Below, in pieces: positions 6,930 to 12,279 of a stretch of DNA of 12,279 nt. Origin of the DNA: Thermomucor indicae-seudaticae. Taxonomy: Eukaryota; Mucoromycota; Mucoromycetes; Mucorales; Lichtheimiaceae. Where the stretch lies: the NCBI GenBank assembly GCA_000787465.1, contig JSYX01000807.1, positions 1 to 12,279 of the forward strand, written 5' to 3'. Made by a program: the position numbers and the translations under genes. A model generated the notes under the pieces. That model ran no database searches and was not told the origin of the DNA. It worked only from the letters and a program-made list of their open reading frames with translations. Numbering within the stretch: the stretch's first letter is position 1; each line of letters begins with the position of its first letter.

Positions 6930-8316
6930 ATGCTTTTACGCCATGTCATTTACGCACAGCGATCTATTCTTTCTTTATGTCAACAGCGACGACCGACGAC
7001 AACGTCGTGTATCAGTTTACTCCATACAGCAACGGCATGTTGGCGGCAGTCCGCAGCGGTGATTCCTTCTTCTCACTACTACCACCACCACCAAGATCAT
7101 GCGCGACCCAATCTAAACGTCATTGACTTTTTTGATCCGGCACTCAACACGTCTACACCTCATTACTACAGCTTCCTGTATGGAGCGGCTGGGTTTCCAA
7201 AGAGTGGCAAAGTACTACTACCAACACCGCAGGAAGACGCCATTTATTCAAGCATTCAAGTGGGTGACGACGCATACTTTCAACGTCCTGACGCCCTGGG
7301 TGTGGCAGACGGAGTTGGGGGCTGGCGATCCCATAAGGGTAACTTTAAGAAGGAGGAGGGGCTTGTTTGTTGAGAAAAGGAGGTTACTCAAAGTTGTTGT
7401 AGGCGCCAATCCGGCGCTATATTCACGAAAACTGATGCATTATGCACAAATGGAAGTGGAGCGTATCAAGAATAACAAACGACCTTCTCATGTTCAGCAG
7501 CAAGATGAAGCAGACCCTGTACTGGTTCTAGAGAATGCATATCACTTGACGACGTTGGACGCTCAAAATGAGGCATGTTTGTTTTCATCGGGATTGGTTA
7601 AAGGGGATTTTAGCTGATACGAGGATTGAAGGGTATCGTCGGATCAACGACGGCGTGTATCGTGATGCTATATCAGGATGAATTGCGGGTGGCCAACCTG
7701 GGAGATTGCGGCGTGTCCATTATCCGAAAGGATGATTATGTGTTCCGATCCGAAGAGCAGCAGCATTCCTTCAATTTCCCTTATCAGCTCGGAACAGCGT
7801 CTTTTGATTGTCCGGCGGATGCGCAGGTGAAGATGATGTATGATAAGGGGTAGTTTCATGAAATGATTACTTACCCGAGGTGTATACTAGCAATTTTCAA
7901 TCAAGATTGAGGATGGTGACATAGTCATACTGGCATCCGATGGCCTGTTTGATAATCTCTATGATGACGAAATATTGGAGGAGGTGCAGCATTGTATACA
8001 GAATCTGGATGATGATGAGGATGATACGACAAGAACGCCCATCCTGCCACAGCTGATTTCGGAAGCACTGGCCCGACGGGCAAAGATCGTCAGTGAGGAC
8101 CCGAACAATCCCTCGTCTCCTTTCCAGGTCAGAGCCATGCATGAAGGACTCTATTATCAGGTACCTCATTCACATTGCGGTCCCATGATTTAATCACCAT
8201 CTTTTGTTCACTTGGAAACGTTATAGGGAGGCAAAGCTGACGATATAAGTGTATTGGTGGCAGTGATTAACCGTGATGACCAGCCACCTCAACTATCACC
8301 TCCACCATTGCCTTGA
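6930..8316 (+). CDS. PTC7/PPTC7-like mitochondrial protein phosphatase 2C
   Basis: Five exons (6930-7338, 7403-7572, 7632-7826, 7891-8160, 8227-8316) give 377 residues. The family is a metal-dependent Ser/Thr phosphatase of mitochondria; yeast Ptc7 acts on the coenzyme Q biosynthesis protein Coq7. The PP2C metal and core motifs are present in order: ADGVGGW (Asp127), GIVGSTTACIV (194-204), ANLGDCG (Asp218), QQHSFNFPYQLG, LASDGLFDN (Asp275) and KADDISVLVA (Asp353/354). The first 45 residues (MLLRHVIYAQRSILS...) are rich in Arg, Ser and hydrophobics with almost no acidic residues, as a mitochondrial targeting peptide should be. The start at 6930 is chosen over an in-frame ATG at 6846 because of the TATA box. 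Introns are 64, 59, 64 and 66 nt; the second starts with GC instead of GT. The protein ends in a short proline-rich tail. The gene converges on the hydrolase gene, with 321 bp between the stops. Confidence 0.9.
7573..7631 (+). other. GC-AG intron 2 of the PTC7-like gene
   Basis: The splice fit that gives DAQNE joined directly to GIVGSTTACIV, which is what the family shows, needs a donor reading GAG|GCATGT and an acceptor TTGAAG|GGT. The intron is then 59 nt, in line with its neighbours, with a plausible branch-type CTGAT (7612-7616) near its 3' end. No GT donor gives an equally good result: GT at 7578 runs into a stop at its only in-phase acceptor, and GT at 7597 leaves a 35-nt intron and adds eight unaligned residues. 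Confidence 0.65.
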
Positions 8317-8637
8317 TTCACTATCCTGCTTTGTTTTCTGCCATACACACACCTTTCCGCATATAGGCATACCCCGAAGTGTTTGCCTCGGATCTATTTC
8401 CTTTTCCTGTATATAATACTGTCATTCAACACATTGTATATCATTGTTTTTTGCCTGCATCGTATAAACGTATCAACTGACAGCCAGTTTGGATATGAAA
8501 ACGACTATGGATCTGTATTAATATTACTTGCCAGCAATCGACGCTCTAAGGCAACGTGATTTGAAGGTAAGGAACACAGAACTACTCAAAAGCATATTAC
8601 AGCTTCGCTTGATGGAGAGATCTCCGCACCCTTTCCG
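8317..8637. other. intergenic region between convergent genes
   Basis: This 321-bp interval must hold the 3' untranslated regions of both convergent genes. I see no exact AATAAA on either strand. AT-rich strings such as TATATAATAC (near 8410) and a TAATATTAATAC string on the minus strand (near 8520) could serve as weak 3'-end signals. No additional coding sequence is seen. Confidence 0.4.
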
Positions 8638-10043
8638 TCAAACTGACCACATGAGGTACTGTACCGAGCTATAATGATTAGCAAGCAGCAGGCCCACAAG
8701 CAGAGACATCGTTCTCTCTACTGCACACTTGCCTAATGTATCCAAATTTTTCTCTCCTGGAACCATATGAGATCCCTCGACCATGGCGCTTGTTATCCAC
8801 TTTGGATTTTGCTGAACGATGGATGGTGCGAGAGAAGGTTCGGTACTAAGTAAGAACCATGGTGATTAATTGCGACTTTTTTTGCCTCGGATTTTTTGCG
8901 TTTGCTTACAAGGTGGATCCATTAGCATGAACAAAGTGAAGAGGTATGGAAATGGCTGAAAGACCCGCAAACGCAGTTGCTGCGGCGAATGGGCCAACCC
9001 AATAGACAAGCTGTCATTATCATAGCTTGTGATGGTTAATAAAGAGGTGCAGCACACGACTTTGGGACATTTACTCACGTGTTCTTGTTCCTTGGGACAT
9101 TTGAGCCTAACTTTGCCATCTGGGGTATCGTACAATCCATATTTCTAGATGGATAATTCCTTATTATCAACTCTGCGACATTCTCCTCTGCGTAGACAGC
9201 AGTAGTGGTAGACTTACGATGTAGTTTTCGAGCACCTCTGGATGCAAGTCGCGCCAAAACGGACGTCCTGCTAATGACTTGAAGCAAGCTTCTCTGTTGC
9301 GGAGTCAGTTGGAGAGACCTGCGACTCGGGGGATACATAGTACCAGAATATACCGTACCGACTATCCCAAGTATCTCGGCGCTTAAGAGTGACCGCGATG
9401 GGAGGGAACTTCTCTCTCATCGCGTAGTCGAGGATACCGTTCCTCGCGACGGGTTCTAAAAGACAAAGGCCGTGGAAGGTTTTTGGGTACATGAGTTCGC
9501 AGAGAATCCTTTATTACGGCCAAGTTAGCCTTCCGTTGAGTGAGTGTCAAACGGACCTACATTGCCGTGGCTCCAAAGCTATGACCGACGCCGATAAACA
9601 TGTCATAACTATTCTGCTTTAGACTTTGCACGACCTGGAGTGTATCCATTGCATGATCGAACCAGGTAACTGGGAAAAAGGAAGAACTCAGCTCCCTAGG
9701 TTTGGGGAAAAAAAAATCACATGTGTGTCTTACAGCTTTTGGTGTGGTGAGCGTGATTCAGACGTGCCGAGTCACCGTGATTGCGAGCGTCCCACGCAAT
9801 AAAATCTATATGAGCGTGTTCATACTCATGCATTGTACGAAATTGATTGAGGCATCGGCGCATTAAGGGATGCAGCATTTCCTTATGAAACCCGTTCGCA
9901 TGCGACCACAGGAACGCAATTTTCTGCCGAGGATCGGGAACGGGAAACTCGTACTTTTCTACTACCAGTCGCGCAACATTCCAGCATTCTGTTCCTGGGT
10001 GAACAGGAATAACAGCTGTACTGGCTGGTTCAAGGCGCGTCAT
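8638..10043 (-). CDS. alpha/beta hydrolase, fungal LPX1-like group
   Basis: Seven exons on the minus strand (10043-9734, 9669-9561, 9508-9359, 9293-9218, 9144-9079, 9010-8910, 8845-8638) give 339 residues. The hydrolase fold is clear: an oxyanion-type HANGF (48-52) after a hydrophobic strand, WDARNHGDS (84-92), the nucleophile elbow GHSFG with Ser134, and the catalytic-histidine motif EGSHMVPGEK with His297. The acid of the triad is not obvious. Between them lie PKTFHGLCLLEPVARN, RRDTW and TPDGKVRLKCPKEQE, which in my memory mark the fungal group that includes the yeast peroxisomal lipase Lpx1. The substrate cannot be told from sequence; a lipase or esterase role is inference. The protein ends in YLMWSV, so it lacks a C-terminal peroxisomal PTS1 tripeptide. 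Six GT-AG introns are 52-73 nt. Its ATG at 10043 is chosen because the frame upstream offers only a GTG at 10094. Confidence 0.85.
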
Positions 10044-10345
10044 ACTATAAAGAAGAAAGAAAGGAACACTGGGTTTAGGTTTTCGGGGCAGCACTTTTTT
10101 CTGCTTAATACGAATGACTAAGGTGATTTTCCTGGAAGGATTGTTTCGCGCTGACCGGCGCCACCGGTCTTTCCGCGCGGATGAACATCAGTAGAAAAGG
10201 ACCCCTTTCCGTTTCTTATTTTCGCTCCAAGGTATTCCGCTATTTGATGACATGTTTGCAAAGTTTCCGCGTTCCTCGTCATATTAGCAAAGAGAATATA
10301 CTCCAAAGGACGCAAATACTTAGCCACTCGTTTAATGACAAGCGC
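10044..10345. other. short intergenic region between CSN4 and the hydrolase gene
   Basis: About 300 bp separate the stop of CSN4 from the ATG of the hydrolase on the same strand. It must carry the CSN4 3' end and the hydrolase promoter. The open frame at 10118-10327 (minus) has no domain and no link to either gene, so I do not annotate it. No clear TATA box is seen. Confidence 0.4.
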
Positions 10346-11850
10346 CTAATATATTTTCATTTGGTATTCGGGATGTTTAGCCTGGATAGCCGATATTACT
10401 GCATCTATATCTTGACACAGTGTCTGAATAGCAGAATCCCATTTCGCAATTTCCAGCATGGATGGCTCAAGACGACGACTACTGGTTCGTCCACCAGCAG
10501 TCGGTGACAATCCAGTAGCGTCTCCTCCTTTTTCGTCGTTATGTGCTGCACCGCCTGATTCAAAAGAGATGATCTTTTCCACTTGGTCGATACTGCCAAC
10601 CATTCGATTTTCACTAATCATTTGACATGCAATGGCTTCTGCCGTCTCACTGGAAACGCTGAGCAAGGCAGCTAATTCATCGAAACTGATATTGTTATAG
10701 ATTTTTGAGACGGCCAAGACATTGTGTTCCCGTATAGCTCGATCGAGCACTGTCGTTCCGTCTGCTAGCTGGGCACGATGATGAGGTTTCAATGTTGCAA
10801 AGAATTCAGTCACTTGGTCTGCGCGGATGAGGCGGTCAAGGTATGTCTTTTCCAGGATTGGGAAGGAAGGAAGATGATGCGTTCGTTCATCTTTATACAG
10901 TATGGCAAGAGTTCGAGAGCGTTGTGGGCCTGCACCTGCCAATATCGCACATTGTACTGCGGCTGTTCTGCCAACCAAGTTTCTCATCAGACCCTGTCTG
11001 AAGTTTTGTCTTTACGGGTCGGGAATAAATACTTACAAGCATTGAATTCGATCATCTTCATCCAGTTCAGGAACATAGCTGAGCTCGTGGTACTTTGAGC
11101 AGGCTTCGAGGAACCGTCGTTTGGCGTCCAGAATCCGTGCCTGTGATAGTTTAAATGTGAGGTTGAGCTCGAAATCCGTTGAATTAGGAACGAGAAGCGC
11201 GGCCCGGTTCAAGTAAGCCTCGGCTGTAACCGCTTCGTCTTCTTCTAGCAAGAGACGGACAATTCGTATGTACACCTTTAGTTTATATTCATCGGATACT
11301 GTCCTACGACGAATGAACAACGCTTAATCGTCTTCTTCTTCGTTGCTACAACTCTGTTTTTACCGATGACCCGAGTCCAGCGGAATCCCTTGCAAGACCT
11401 TTGCAGCCTCCAGAAAATCCTCTTGCGCTTCATAAACAGAAGAAAGTTTCATGCGAAGTTGGGATAGCTAAAAAAACGAGGTGGTGGTGACATTAGCGAA
11501 AGAAAACTTGGCTTATTACTGTTGTCGTTGTTGCAAACCTGTTCCTCAAAGCTGACAGCACGTGGCTGTGCGCGCTCGATGGCAAACGACAGCAGTTGCT
11601 TCTTGACTTCCAGATCCGTAATGTGTTCGTCGAATAGGTCAATGAATTCGCTTAATAGCTGGCGCGCCACGACCAGGCCTACTTGCTCGTCTAGAATATG
11701 ATTGACATACTCTTTGAGATTGCCAAGCAGCAGATCAGGATTATTCGTCGTGCCTGAGAGGATATCGTCCAAGACACTTCTAAACTCTTCTAGCTTTTCT
11801 TTTTGCTGCGATTGAGCGACGCAATTACGAAGACGGTTAGTGAGGTCCAT
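10346..11850 (-). CDS. csn4: COP9 signalosome complex subunit 4
   Basis: Four exons on the minus strand (11850-11539, 11467-11364, 11303-11037, 10967-10346) give 434 residues; the animal protein has about 406. CSN4 is a PCI-domain scaffold of the COP9 signalosome, the nuclear and cytoplasmic complex that removes NEDD8 from cullins and so controls cullin-RING ubiquitin ligases. Signature stretches occur in order: RAVSFEEQ at the first exon end, EEDEAVTAEAYLNRAALL, a helical-repeat segment, GPQRSRTLAILYKDER, then the PCI core with LDRAIREHNVLAVSKIYNNI and the winged-helix part QMISENRMVGSIDQVEKII. Introns are 71, 60 and 69 nt with GT-AG ends. The third acceptor (10968-10969) was chosen because it gives DRIQCLTAAVQCAILAGAG without extra residues. 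About 35 residues (roughly 366-402, Gly/Ser/Thr/Arg-rich) are inserted before the C-terminal helix. An in-frame ATG at 11898 would add 16 residues. Confidence 0.93.
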
Positions 11851-11984
11851 GTGCACACAAATTAGGAAGAACGACGCATACGCATTGAACTCGGACATTC
11901 AACTTTCAATCGCGCAGGCCACTCCACCCGCTTGCTGTTGAATACGTTGAAGGTATCACCTCAAGACTTTTCTATGAACGATTC

Positions 11985-11991
11985 ATTTATA
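11985..11991 (-). promoter_or_regulatory. TATA-like box upstream of CSN4
   Basis: TATAAAT on the minus strand, 87 bp before the in-frame ATG at 11898 and 135 bp before the preferred ATG at 11850. A transcript starting about 30-60 bp downstream would include both start codons, so the box does not decide between them. Confidence 0.4.
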
Positions 11992-12171
11992 CATGCTCAC
12001 ACCGGTCATTTCCAGCGTTAAGCTGGGCATGAAGCAAGGAAGAAATCCCCCAACGATATTGCAGAAGTGATAGCGTACCAGCGCGATAAATTAGACTAAT
12101 TATGTGTGCTGACGAGAGGATTTTAAAAGACTGCAAGGCAGCTAAATACACGTCAGATACTCTCAATACTG

Positions 12172-12177
12172 TTTATT
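12172..12177 (-). terminator. possible poly(A) signal of a gene beyond the right edge
   Basis: AATAAA on the minus strand in an AT-rich context. It lies upstream of CSN4 on the same strand, so it would belong to a neighbouring minus-strand gene whose coding part is outside the window. A single hexamer is weak evidence. Confidence 0.2.
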
Positions 12178-12279
12178 GATTCAACATTTGCATCACTCGA
12201 AATACATTTTACATCAACTGCAAGCCGAATTTGCGCTAACATACGATTAAACATTACGCATATAAGAAACATGTTTTAC

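Larger units (their letters stand above)
11851..12279. other. CSN4 upstream region and window edge
   Basis: This stretch holds the CSN4 promoter and, beyond it, probably the 3' end of another minus-strand gene outside the window. I can see a TATA-like site (11985-11991) and an AATAAA on the minus strand (12172-12177). No open frame here has a recognisable domain. Confidence 0.35.

Noticed and set aside
10118..10327. Minus-strand open frame of 69 codons between CSN4 and the hydrolase.
   Set aside because: No domain, no splice link to either gene and an unremarkable length for chance; treated as intergenic.
10970..11036. Alternative acceptors for the third CSN4 intron that would keep QGLMRNLVGR or NLVGR in the protein.
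   Set aside because: They add 5-10 residues in a helix of fixed length in the family; the acceptor at 10968-10969 gives an exact fit.
11809..11884. Possible extra intron at the CSN4 5' end, with a GTATGC donor, an ACTAAC branch-like site and a CGCAG acceptor.
   Set aside because: Removing these 76 bases shifts the frame and leads to a stop within a few codons, while the unspliced frame matches the CSN4 N-terminus.
1..12279. CRISPR arrays, rRNA, tRNA genes and bacterial-type operons.
   Set aside because: No regularly spaced direct repeats, no rRNA-like sequence and no convincing tRNA cloverleaf was found; the intron-containing genes show the DNA is eukaryotic.

Overview
This looks like a gene-poor to gene-dense transition in a filamentous fungal genome, most likely an early-diverging (Mucoromycota-type) fungus. 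Three conserved eukaryotic genes can be read, all built from short exons split by 52-73 nt introns with fungal-type splice sites. The taxonomic call is inference from gene content and intron style; no marker gene is present.

Left part (about 1-5200): a graveyard of mobile DNA. It holds a short palindromic module (198-272) and a decayed plus-strand gene of unknown family (597-1690). A 145-bp hAT-like miniature element (904-1048) with an 8-bp target duplication sits inside that gene. Next comes a 1.6-kb segment bounded by a 15-bp perfect inverted repeat (1749-3369); it carries an unrecognised multi-exon plus-strand coding region whose last three exons (2503-3136) are open and correctly phased. 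Last is a frameshifted Mutator-like (MULE) transposase on the minus strand (3650-5072), which still shows its three acidic catalytic residues and a SWIM zinc finger. An 11-bp tandem repeat (5298-5341) lies just upstream of the transposase.

Middle (about 5342-6825): about 1.5 kb with no supported gene, ending in a TATA box.

Right part (6930-11850): three intact genes. A mitochondrial-type PP2C phosphatase (PTC7/PPTC7-like, plus strand, 5 exons) converges on an alpha/beta hydrolase of the LPX1-like fungal group (minus strand, 7 exons). Upstream of the hydrolase, on the same strand, lies COP9 signalosome subunit 4 (minus strand, 4 exons). I found no functional link between these three. Exon borders were set by reading frame, splice consensus and fit to family sequence; all three assembled frames are divisible by three and free of internal stops. 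The second intron of the phosphatase appears to use a GC-AG splice pair.
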